64,000 nucleotides of DNA from Bimuria novae-zelandiae CBS 107.79 (Eukaryota > Ascomycota > Dothideomycetes > Pleosporales > Didymosphaeriaceae). The notes below the pieces were generated by a model. The model searched no databases. It was given only the letters and a program-made list of their open reading frames with translations, and was not told where the DNA came from. Every line of letters begins with the position of its first letter. The first letter of the stretch is position 1. The translations under genes and the position numbers were made by a program. The stretch spans positions 2,300,809 through 2,364,808 of the forward strand of contig ML976656.1 in NCBI GenBank assembly GCA_010015655.1. The letters are read 5' to 3'. Below are positions 20,756 through 30,863 of this stretch, piece by piece.

Positions 20756-21004
20756 TGTTAGATTATATATATCTAATTATATGGTCCTTTTCACACGCAA
20801 AGGTAGCTAACGTAACTCTATATAAAGAGACTTTACTAGTAGTCTAGTTTTATCTGCACGCTTTTAGGCGGGATAAAGGGCGACTCTCCTTAATTAACGG
20901 AAATAGATTAGCGTCTTAGCGTGAGACGTAAGGATAAAAGAGCCTTACATTCTTACATAGACTGAGAACAACAATCCATCCTTAATAACCTAAACAATCT
21001 AACA
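20756..21004 (+). repeat. copia-0 3' LTR (249 bp)
   Basis: It starts TGTTAGATT and ends AATCTAACA, the same termini as the copia-1 LTRs. It shares with them a block near GGTAGCTA(A/G)CGTAA and GACTTTACTAGTAGTCTAG, but lacks about 130 bp. No matching 5' LTR is in the window. Confidence 0.75.
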
Positions 21005-21203
21005 AGAGTATAATATAATTTTTAGTAAATTATGACTAACTTAGAATTATATTAGCGTAGGCCTGGCTAAGAAGTCTATTTAAATAGGAAAGACTGAGAT
21101 ACGTATTTAAAATAAGAAAGGGAAATTAGTATCTTAGAGTTTATAAAAAGTAATTATAGGTGCCTTATTAGCGTTAGACTAAAGAAACTAAAAGTTATAG
21201 AAT
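21005..21203 (+). mobile_element. gypsy chromovirus, fragment 1 (gag region)
   Basis: This is an AT-rich piece between the copia-0 LTR and copia-1. Removing copia-1 with one copy of its AGGTT target joins it to 34474 and continues a frame that looks like a gypsy gag (DLREALLKEF, FLREEVDYLPPY). It is assigned by this continuity; taken alone it would not be recognisable. Confidence 0.5.
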
Positions 21204-21208
21204 AGGTT

Positions 21209-21594
21209 TGTTAGATTAATAGGTATTCTTAATAAGATAGAATAATAATTAATTCTTCGTGTTTATATCTATACATAAATATAAGGCGATTTTATTCTTA
21301 CGTCTTACGCTAAGACGCTAATCTATTTTTATTAAGTAAGGAGAGTCGCCTTTTATCCTGTCCAGAATTATGCAGATAAACTAGACTACTAGTAAAGTCT
21401 CTTTATATAGGATTACGCTAGCTACCTTTACGTGTGCAAAGGGCTATATAATTAGATAAAAATAGTGCGTAACTAAACATGCGCTAGCCTTACGTTCTCC
21501 CTATTATTTTATCCTATTCTAACTTATAATAGATTACCTTATCTTATAGTAAGGATTAGAGTAATTATACTATTACTAATAGTATAATCTAACA
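21209..21594 (-). repeat. copia-1 3' LTR (386 bp)
   Basis: It begins TGTTAGATTAATAGG on the plus strand and ends AATCTAACA, with TG...CA termini. Its mate at 34083-34468 has exactly the same length. It carries many C-to-T and G-to-A differences from that mate. Confidence 0.85.
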
Positions 21595-21599
21595 CACCC

Positions 21600-23484
21600 T
21601 TTTAGCGTCTGGTGTTCATCACGCTAGGGACATACTAGATAATAACTCTATCTATATTATACCTTATCCTCTATACGAGTTAACTTGAATCCTAGTAAGA
21701 GTTAGAGGAATATTATACTATTAGTAATAGTTTAATAATATAGTCCTTTAATTATTATAGCCTTTCTAGGCTAGATTTATTACTCTATTTATAAGTTTAG
21801 TTTCAAAAGCTTCTATCTACTGCTATAGTTTAGTTAGCGTAACCTCTATTATAGTAATTTTTTTTTATAAAATTAGCTAGTCCTAGCTTCTTTAAGAACT
21901 TAGCCTATTTATTATATAGTAGCGCCTTTATTAATCTGTCTACTACTATATCTTCTAACTTCTAATAAGTTACTTTAATTAATCCTTTACCCACTTCTTA
22001 TTAGAGCTAGTAATTATGTATATCTACATATTAGAGCTTCGTGTGTAGCTTGGCGATCTCTTTAGTGACAAGGCGAATAGTCTATTAGTTATCGTAATTA
22101 ATTATAATTAAGTAATTACTTATAGTAATCTAAAGCTCCTAAAGTAATTGTAAAGTAAAAATAGCCTCCTTAGCTACTTATAAAAGTGCTAGCAATTTAG
22201 CCTTTATTATTAATATAGTAACTGTATCTTGTTTACTTGCTTTCTAGGCAATTAGTCTACTAAATAGTTTAATAATATATCCTTATAAACTCTTATAACC
22301 TAGAGTATTATTAGTAAATAATATATTATTAGCTACTTCTAAAGTGTCTACTCCTCCTAGCTATAGACTTAGTAATCTAGTCTTTATAAAGTAAAAAAGG
22401 ACTTAATTAGTAGTAGCGTGATAATTCTTGCTTAGATTAAATAAAAAACGTAATAGTCTAGAGCTTATAAAGGTGATATTTAGTTAAGTAGTAACTATTA
22501 TATAAAGGATTAATCTAATTTTGCGCTAGTATTAATTAATCTTAGTCTTACTAGCTAGTCCTATTTATAGGAGTAATTTAATTAAAGCTATTAGCGTTTT
22601 ATATTATATTTTATAGTAATCTATAAGACAAGATATCTTATTAATATATAAAGCTTATAAAAGCTAGATCCTTTGCTTAGGGCGGTCTCTAATTACTTTA
22701 ACTTTTAAAAACTACTATAGATCCTTTCTACTAGTAAGGGTAAACTTAGTATTTATCTTTATAATAGCTACTTTTACGTTAGATTTGTGATCCTTCTGGT
22801 AGGCGATAATTAGATTATTTATATAAAAGAAGATAATAAGTCCTTCCTTAATAAGATAACACGGCTTATAAGGGACTATAGTAAACCCTATATTATAGAG
22901 TGTAGTCGTGAACTTTCTTTACTAAAATAGGGGAGAGATACGCAGTCTATAAAGTGCTTTATATAGTTAGAGAACTGTGCCTGCTCGCGTATATCCGCAG
23001 GGCATCTTTATATAGATTTCTCTATCTAGCTTTGCGTGGACAAAGGCGTTAGTAACGTTATGTTAGATAAGCTTTAAGTTAAACTAAGCTATAATTATTA
23101 TAAGTATATAAAAGGATTATTCTGTAAGTATTATAGCATAGGTATCTTATAAGGTAAGATATTACTATTAATTACCTCTTATTACTAATCTTGCTTTACA
23201 CTTTTATAATTAATAGTATTTATTAAGCTTATAAGTATACACCTATATATAGTTAAGGATTTCATAACCTGCTACTTTTACTAGATTAGCTATAACTTTA
23301 CTCTAAAACTTTATTTCTTTATAGCTTTAAAGATAGGATTACTTAGCTTCCTTTTATATATCTTAAAGAGGGTAATTCTTAGGCTTACTTCTATAGGTAA
23401 GTAAATTAAGTAATTAACTTTAGTATAGTTTCTTGCTAAAAATAATTAGGCGGCGTAGCTACGTCTTATTAAGCACCTTGCCTT
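21600..23484 (-). pseudogene. copia-1 polyprotein remnant, RT and RNase H part
   Basis: On the minus strand near 22855-22800 the reverse-transcriptase catalytic region reads GLIIFFYINNLIIAYQKDH, where the family has Tyr-Val-Asp-Asp; both Asp are now Asn by G-to-A changes. Stops are dense throughout. This is the C-terminal part of the polyprotein, cut from the N-terminal part (30864-34082) by pogo-B. Confidence 0.65.
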
Positions 23485-24427
23485 TAACGTATTGGATCAG
23501 TAAGCTGGCCAGATCAGTAAGCTGGCCACCCCACCAAAACACGTCCAACACGTCAACCTTCCATCGCGATGCCGCCGCAAAAACGTCCTCTACAGTCTAC
23601 AAAGGAAGGCAGGATAGATCTAGCTATCGCAACCTATAGATCTAACCCGCGTCTGTCTCTCCGCCGCCTTGCTAGGTCCTTTAACGTGCCACGATTAACG
23701 CTGCAGTCACGCCTACATAATGTTATGCTAAAACATATAATAAGATTACTAAATTAAAAGCTACACCTTATAGAGGAGTAGGCTCTAGTAGAGTAGATCT
23801 TAGACCTTAACTAACGTGGATTTCTACCTTATATTATTAATATACGTAGGATAGCTAACTATCTACTCGCCGCGCGTGGCTAGATCCCTGCCCTAACGCC
23901 TATAGGCAAGAAGTGGGTATCGCGCTTTATTAATACTTAGTTAGACCTATAGACTAAGTAGTTTAAGAGACTTAATAGTTAGCGCGCGCTGTGTGTAGAT
24001 CCTATTATAATCTCTACCTAGTATAAGCTTGTAGAGGAGACACGACAGACGTACGGCATACAGGATACAGATACCTACAACGTTGACGAGACAGGCTTCA
24101 TGATGGGGGTTGCCTCTACGTCTAGAGTAGTCACTAGTGTAGACACTATAGGCAGGGCTATACATCTACAGCCTAGTAATTGCGACTAGGTCACGACGAT
24201 TAAGTCTATCTGCGCGTTTGGCTAGTCTGTGCTACCCTTTATTATCCTGCCTAGCAGACTCTATTAGGCTAGCTGGTATACTGGCCTACCTGCTAGCTGG
24301 GTACTAGCTATTAGTGATAATAGCTAGACGACAGACGACCTAGGATTCGCCTAGCTAGAGCACTTTAATTAGTATACAAAGTCTCGTACTGTAGGCACCT
24401 GGCGGCTACTTATTCTAGACGGTCATA

Positions 24428-24577
24428 TGTGAGGTTTGATGTTTGCCACTGAGCTGATGGCTTATTTTCCTTTTGTTTGCTGTTTGCCAGTTATCTAGGA
24501 TGTTTGCGCCTGGGTATATAGGAGATAGCTTACCTCTAGAGGCAGACGGGGGATAGACATCAGTTATTTGGTTCATA
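24428..24577 (+). repeat. copia-2 5' LTR (150 bp)
   Basis: It starts TGTGAGGTTTGATG and ends TTGGTTCATA if the TCATA target is taken as the boundary. The last 96 bases are identical to the visible part of the 3' LTR (29881-29976). It shows no sign of RIP although the interior is heavily mutated. Confidence 0.85.
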
Positions 24578-24592
24578 GTTATGAGCCCGGTA
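24578..24592 (+). other. primer-binding site, initiator tRNA-Met internal half
   Basis: GTTATGAGCCCGG directly follows the 5' LTR. It is complementary to the anticodon arm of initiator tRNA-Met (GGGCTCATAAC), as in copia-type elements that prime with a cleaved tRNA fragment. This is family knowledge plus visible sequence, not tested. Confidence 0.6.
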
Positions 24593-24692
24593 TAGCGTTT
24601 TGTCGGGCAACTCAGCTATTGCAGTCGGTGATTGCTCTTAGTCGTCTGATCTTTCACACATACTATTTGTTTGCCCTCTCCATACAATCACG

Positions 24693-27600
24693 ATGACGGC
24701 CGAATTGCAGGCAGCATCCCGAGCGATGGGAGTGATCCTTGAGACGCCCAAGGACTGGCAATCATGGCTATTTTTGCGTAAAGATATAGCGCAACAGCAT
24801 GGGCTGTGGGAGTACGTGGATCCTGACGTGCTGGAGGCAGATTTGAGGTAATTGACAGCGCCTACTTTGCTGGAGCTAAAAGACGCGTTGCCACGCGCAG
24901 GGGCAAATAGGGAACTAATCCTTATACTAGCAAATTATACTAAGTAAGATCTTAACGATAAAGGGTTTATGCGCTACTAATTCTTATATTAAAGGTATAA
25001 GCAAGATCTTCTAGTATTTAAGCGTTAGTAAAGAGCGCTTATTATCTTTAACTTTAAAATAGCGCGTACTATATATTAACGCAACCTGTACTTGCTATAA
25101 GGTAAGGACACTACTTATACACGTCTAGTCACCCTTAAGGCCTACTTATTGCTCACGATAACCGCAATTAAGCGCGAACTAAAGGAGAAGTATCGCTAAT
25201 TATATATACTACTAAGGGATAAGAGTATAGAGATTTAGCTAAGGGACTAGCTTAACGTGACGAGGCAGGCGTATACAGTTTCGCTATTAGATATCGCGGA
25301 TAACTAATTAGTAGAGGATTTTCTAGTGGCTATTAAGGCAGTAGATCTAGAGTATAGAGCGCCTACGCTAGCGAGTTATCTTAAGTAATAGCGTACTAGC
25401 TAGACGATTACTCTATTATTAGAAGATGAGATCGCGACATACAAGGACTACTTATAGATAACTTAACCTAGGGCCCTTTAACTTGCGGTAATGGCAGGAG
25501 AGCTTCAAGCAGCAAAGACTATCCAAGAGATAGATAAGGATAGCTCTGACGATAAGGGCAAGAACTGCTTATGTGGATTTTGCTACTGGTGGGAGAACTG
25601 CTATTACTTTAACCTATATGCTAAAGGCAGGCGCGTGGACTTTAAGGATAAGAAGTCTATACAAGAGCGCATTAAGAAGGCTTACTAGGACAACGCTGGC
25701 TTAAAAGAAAAGGTGGAGGAGTACCTAGGCAAATAGCGTAAGCGTAATAATATAGATATTAAGGAGATAATTACAGCGGACAACGGCAAAGCTCCTACTG
25801 CTCTAGCCACTTATACGGCAAATTTTACAGCGGAGGCTGTCCTTGTAGACAACGACTCTCCGCCTTTTAGAGATCTTAAAGTCGCAGCTATTGCAGAAGA
25901 TAACGGTTTATAGGACTACTAGATTCTAGACCTAGGTAGCAATACTTACATTATTAATTTAGAGGACTAGGTAGGCTAGGAGAGGGAGCGTAAGGAGCAT
26001 AATAGCGGGACTGTTACTACTAGAGTAAGTTATATTCTAATAGAAGCCTAGGGTAAAGTCAGCCTCTCTATCTGTACGCTGTCTAGTGTTAAGAGCTTAG
26101 CACTTACTTACGTCGCCTTTATACCAGGCTTCTTAATAAGCGTTATGGGCCTGGGCCGCTATCGTGATGTAGGCATTTACTTTAACTCTGGTAGAGACGT
26201 TCTGTATAGAAGCTCAGGGGTGATTGCTTATTTAGAGTACCGGCGGGGCCACTAGTTGCTAGACGTTAAGATAAGCAAGCGACTAAAGTAGCTAACGTTA
26301 TTTACCTTTATAATAAGGACGGCGCTATTAAGAATACTAAAACCTACTTAGAAACTTAGCGCGAAGCTTGCTTATGCTATATAGGGTTATTTATTAAGAG
26401 AGGCAGTCTAACACTTATAAGATAATGTAGTTAGTGTTAAAGTAACGGACGTCGAGTAGCAGGACCTTAATTGCCAGGTCTGTCACGAGGCGAAGCTCAC
26501 GTAGCAGGTGTCTAGGCGTACGCTAGCAAACGTGGCGGAGCGCCCGTTTTATCGTATTACTATTAACGTTTTATAAATCCGCGAGCACGGCAAGCTCTGC
26601 TATAATCGCGACAGGTACGCTGCTTATGCGGTGGACGAGTATTCTAAAAAGAACAAGGTAGAAATAACTAAGACAAGAAACGCGGGAGAGCTGCGTCCCT
26701 AGCTACTTAGCGTAATTTGGTAGATCTAGAGGCAGTTTAATTGCGACGTAATTGTTATAAAAGCTAATAACGAGAAGGGATTTAGGTTTAAGAGTCTTTA
26801 TAATAAATTAGGCATACGCTTAGAGCTGCGGGTATTAGATATACTAGAGTAGAATAGCGGCGTTAAAATAGCTAAGAAGACGCTTAGTATAAGGGTAAAA
26901 GCGCTAACGTTGCAGGCCAACTTACTTAAGAAGCTAGCGAATAAGATGTATAAGATAGCAGGGTACTTACTTGACTGTACGCTAACGAGGTCGTTAGGCT
27001 GAAAAACTCCGTATGAGATTGTTTAGAGACATAAGCCTGTTATCTCCCACATGCGGCCTATTGGTTGTCGAGTATATATATTAAATAAGCACTTGCTAAA
27101 GGCTGCAAAGACATAGTCCAGGGCTCTTATTGGCTATCTTGTAGGGTACGATTCGACTAATATCTTTAGGATTTAGCTACTAACGAAGGACCAAGTTGTT
27201 CGCGTAAGAGACGTTATTTTTAACCCAAGTCGTTTCTATAAAGGCAGCAAAGATGTGTATAACAGGCAAGCGGTTGCGAGATCTGTCGAGCTATTAGATG
27301 TGCCAGAGATGCTAAATAAAGATAATATTAAAGTAGAAGACTTACTAACAACACGGCAAGCGCGAGCGCGTACATTACTCTAGTAATTAACTACGTCTAA
27401 TAAAGGAGTTCTTTCCTAAGTTGAGCATAGAGTGGATAAGAAGGCTTCTACTATTGCTAAGCAAGTTAAAGAGATGTAGCGTATAGTAGATGCTCTATTT
27501 CGCGATATATTATGCCCGGTAGCTGGAAATCTAGACAATCGAGGCGACAACGTCATTCTGGACGAACAAATTCAAACGCTAGAAAACGAGTTAGAGCAAG

Positions 27601-29640
27601 ACAAGGCTCAATTATAGCAGTAGCTAGGGGGTAAGGAGGATTTAGTGTTAAAGGGGAGCACGCAGACCTGGGAGTGTAGTAATAAGGAATAAAGCGCCTT
27701 ACCTAATAGGGAAAAAGTCTTAGCACAAGAAGATAGAGACACTTAATTTTTTAACGCGTACTTAACACCGCCTTTACCTACCCAGTAACTAGTCGTAAAC
27801 CGTTCTATAACTAAAATACCAGACTATGTGCCTAATATGCATACGAACAATGCTCCTCAGCGTTAAAACCTTGATTTTTTGAAGGAAAATATCGTTTCAG
27901 GCAGGCGTGAGCGTAGGCCAACGAACCGCAACAATCCTTAGTCACATGCGGCGATTTTTGGCGCTAGGCACGTTGGCGAATATCTCTATACTTTTATAAC
28001 TTTAATAAACGTTAAGCAAGGCTAAAATAGCGGATCTAGCTTTCTTAATAACTAGCAACTTCACAGGAGCCAATTGCCGCCTAAACTAAAGTCTATATAC
28101 TAGCTAAAGTATCACCGATTTGGCAAGCAGTTTATAGAGGCCGTTTAACAAGAGTATCGCTAGGTGTGGGACAAGGGCTGTTTCCGTAAGATAAAGATAA
28201 CTAGAAAGATAGTAGCTAAGTAAAGTATTAAGGTGCTCCCGCTTATATAGGTATTTAATTACAAGTTCGACGAGGATGGCTATCTTTACAAGTTTAAGGC
28301 GCGGCTTGTTATACGAGGAGATCTTAAGGAGTAGTATAGAGACACTTACGCAGCGACGCTGGCAGCACGAAGTTTTCGGGCCCTACTAGCGATTACTAAT
28401 AAGTTCGACCTAGAGCTTTGGTAGTATAACGCGCCCAACGCTTTCTTAAACGCCCTACTTAATCGCAAGCTCTTAGTGGAGACCCTAGACATCTTTAGTA
28501 ACGATAGCAAGTTCCTAGAGGTCTTGCGCGCTCTATATAGTTTAAAGGAGTCAGCACTACTCTAGTACAAAGATTTCCGTTGCACAGTTAAGAAATTGGG
28601 CCTTAAGCGTGTCCCAGGGTTCCCATGCTTGTATACAAACAATTACCTTATATTATTTGTCTTTGTTAATGATATCACAATCGCCTATTATTGTAGTAAC
28701 TAACGTTTATTCGACAGCATTACTAGCAAGCTTGTTAAACACTATAACTTAAAGACAATAGGAGAACTTACATAGTTCCTAGGCGTACGAGTACTTCGAG
28801 ACAGGAAGCAGCGCAAGATTTAGTTATTACAAAATAAGTATATTAATAAGGTCGCTCATCGATTTAATGTAAAGCTAGAGGGCAAGACGCCGGAGGCTCC
28901 ACTACCATAATACGCAAACAACTTGCAGGCTTCTATAGAGGAGCCTAATGCCGAATAATAGACGTATTACTAGCAATTAGTTAGTAGTTTAGCATATATT
29001 GCTTACTAGACGCGTCCAGATGTTGCGCGCTTATATATTATTTTAGCATGTTATCTTACTAATCCTGGGCAGTTGCATGTACAGTACGCACTTAAGGTGT
29101 AGGTCTATCTCCTAGCAACAAAGTACTACGCTCTCTAGGGTAGTAGTGACAACGGCGACGGCGCCACCGAAATCCTCGCTAGAGGTAACCTCGATCCCGT
29201 CTTTTACAGAGCATCAGACGCGTTGTATACAAACGTTATAAAGACGCGCTGGAGTAGCCACGGCTATCTCTTCTTACTATATAATTTGCTAGTTAATTAG
29301 AGATTTACGGTGCAAAGGACTGTTAACAAGTTAATAACAAAGATGGAGCTACTTGCTCTATTAACCGCTAGATCACAACTTTAGGAATAGTTGCGCTTTT
29401 TTAAGGGGATTAGTTTTAAGCTAAATAAGACGCCGGTTATTATATATGATAACTAGCAGACAATAAGCATTATTAACAAGCAGGAAGACCGCCTAAAAAC
29501 AAGCATTAAACACGTGGACATACACCAGATGTGGATCCGTCAAGAAGTAGAGGCAGGACGACTCTATGTGAGATAGGTGCCAATAACTAAGATGCTAGTA
29601 GACGGGCTCACGAAGTTGCTCTCAAAGCAGAAACATGCAG
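24693..29640 (+). pseudogene. copia-2 gag-pol polyprotein remnant
   Basis: The ATG at 24693 starts MTAELQAASRAMG with the gag block PKDWQSWLFLRKD. The gag zinc-binding region KNCLCGFCYWWENCYYFN is in the open piece 25491-25688. A protease-like DLGSNTYITN block lies near 25930. Integrase follows, then reverse transcriptase with ALYSLKESALL (about 28540) and the catalytic region FVFVNDITIAY (about 28660, Asn where the family has Asp). RNase H ends with KHVDIHQMWIRQEV near 29510. In-frame TAG stops run through all domains. It is not functional. Confidence 0.8.
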
Positions 29641-29711
29641 AGTTTGTAAGGCAGCTCTATCTCGTGGATCTCCGTGGACGATTTGTCGGGAAAAACGTTA
29701 AGTAAAAAGCT

Positions 29712-29881
29712 NNNNNNNNNNNNNNNNNNNNNNNNNNNNNNNNNNNNNNNNNNNNNNNNNNNNNNNNNNNNNNNNNNNNNNNNNNNNNNNNNNNNNNNNN
29801 NNNNNNNNNNNNNNNNNNNNNNNNNNNNNNNNNNNNNNNNNNNNNNNNNNNNNNNNNNNNNNNNNNNNNNNNNNNNNNNNN
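29712..29881. other. assembly gap (170 N)
   Basis: This is a run of Ns. It falls at the junction of the copia-2 interior and its 3' LTR, so it probably hides the polypurine tract and the first 55 or so bases of the LTR. The true size is unknown. Confidence 0.95.
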
Positions 29882-29976
29882 TTTGCCAGTTATCTAGGAT
29901 GTTTGCGCCTGGGTATATAGGAGATAGCTTACCTCTAGAGGCAGACGGGGGATAGACATCAGTTATTTGGTTCATA
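29882..29976 (+). repeat. copia-2 3' LTR (visible part)
   Basis: Identical to the end of the 5' LTR (24483-24577) from TTTGCCAGTTATC to TTGGTTCATA. It is followed by the duplicated target TCATA and the resumed pogo-B transposase frame. Confidence 0.9.
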
Positions 29977-30863
29977 TCATAGCAGCTATGCTACCCCTTA
30001 GTTCTAGGAGTACTGTAGGGCACACAGGATCGTCAGCCTCTATATGCCTGCCCACACGAGCCACCTGCTACAGCCTCTAGATGTAGGCTGTTTCTCACCT
30101 CTAAAGACAGCGTATAGACATGAGGTGACTGAGCTGGCCAGACTGTCTATCTATCACGTAGACAAGGAGGAGTTCCTATTAGTGTATCCACGTATACGTA
30201 GGACAGTCTTTACAGAGCAGAACATCAGGGCTGGCTTTCAAGCTACAGGACTAGTGCCTCCCTATCCAGATAGAGTCCTCTCATGCCTGCCTGCAGTCAG
30301 GACACCGTCACCACTACAGATAGAGCCAGTCTGGACAGCTGAGACGCCTCATACTACTACTCAGGTGGAGCAACAGGCTCGACTTATCCGTGATCGTCTA
30401 CAGCGACCGTCTCAGAACCCTACACAGGAGCTACTTAGATAGCTAGTTAAGGGCTGTTAGCTTGCTATGAACTCAGCAACGCTCCTAGCAGAGGAGAATA
30501 GGAGACTACGTGCTGCCAATTAACGCCGTAGACAGAGGCAGGATAGACGCAGGACGTATATTGCCTTAGGAGGCGCTCTACAGGCTGAGGAAGGCCAGAG
30601 GCTGGCTGCAGAGGCTGAAATGGTGGTCTCGCAGGTGGAGCAGGAGGACCGTACAGGACGACCACGAGCACCACCTACGTGCAGCAATTGTCACGTACAA
30701 GGACACAGAAGGACTCAGTGTAGACAGAGATCCTAGCTATCATATGAATCTATCTATAGAAAATTTGACTATCGCGTTGTTGAGCTATCTTGTAGAAAGC
30801 TAGGTCAGTTTTGGTGGGGTGGCCAGCTTACTGATCTGGCCAGCTTACTGATCCAATACGTTA

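Larger units (their letters stand above)
18970..21004 (+). mobile_element. copia-0: 3' part of a Ty1/copia retrotransposon with 3' LTR
   Basis: This is the reverse transcriptase to RNase H end of a copia polyprotein, followed by its 3' LTR at 20756-21004. The 5' LTR, gag and integrase are missing. The GC-rich segment 18721-18968 just upstream may be the poorly mutated hinge before the reverse transcriptase; it contains two 21-22 bp tandem units with CCAGTGCAGCAACTGCT. The LTR is related to that of copia-1 but shorter, and the element has the opposite orientation. Confidence 0.7.
24428..29976 (+). mobile_element. copia-2: complete Ty1/copia element in pogo-B
   Basis: LTRs of about 150 bp lie at 24428-24577 and about 29827-29976. 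The 5-bp target TCATA is duplicated at 24423-24427 and 29977-29981. A primer-binding site follows the 5' LTR directly. Coding order gag, protease, integrase, reverse transcriptase, RNase H is visible on the plus strand, with many stops. An assembly gap hides the start of the 3' LTR. Confidence 0.9.
23569..30760 (+). pseudogene. pogo-B DDE_1 transposase with C-terminal zinc knuckle, interrupted
   Basis: The ATG at 23569 begins MPPQKRPLQ, then a Psq/CENP-B helix-turn-helix (LSLRRLARSFNVPRLTLQSRL). The catalytic blocks follow: NVDETGFMMG near 24083, AISDNSQTTDDLG near 24310 and LLILDGH at 24408-24427, where copia-2 is inserted. After copia-2 the frame resumes with HTSHLLQPLDVGCFSPLK (30048 on) and stays open for 132 codons. 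Near the end is a CCHC zinc knuckle, CSNCHVQGHRRTQC (30680-30721). The part before copia-2 has many TAG stops; the part after has few. It is inactive because of the insertion and the stops. Confidence 0.85.
23487..30861 (+). mobile_element. pogo-B: pogo/Tigger-like element split by copia-2
   Basis: The ends are perfect inverted repeats of about 55 bp. Each starts ACGTATTG and contains two tandem copies of GATCAGTAAGCTGGCCA followed by CCCCACCAAAA. The target TA is at 23485-23486 and 30862-30863. With copia-2 removed it is about 1.8 kb. It is inserted in the pol region of copia-1, so it is younger than copia-1 and older than copia-2. Confidence 0.92.

Noticed and set aside
29622..29975. Open frames on both strands across the N run
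   Set aside because: They exist only because Ns do not create stops; the sequence is copia-2 end and LTR.
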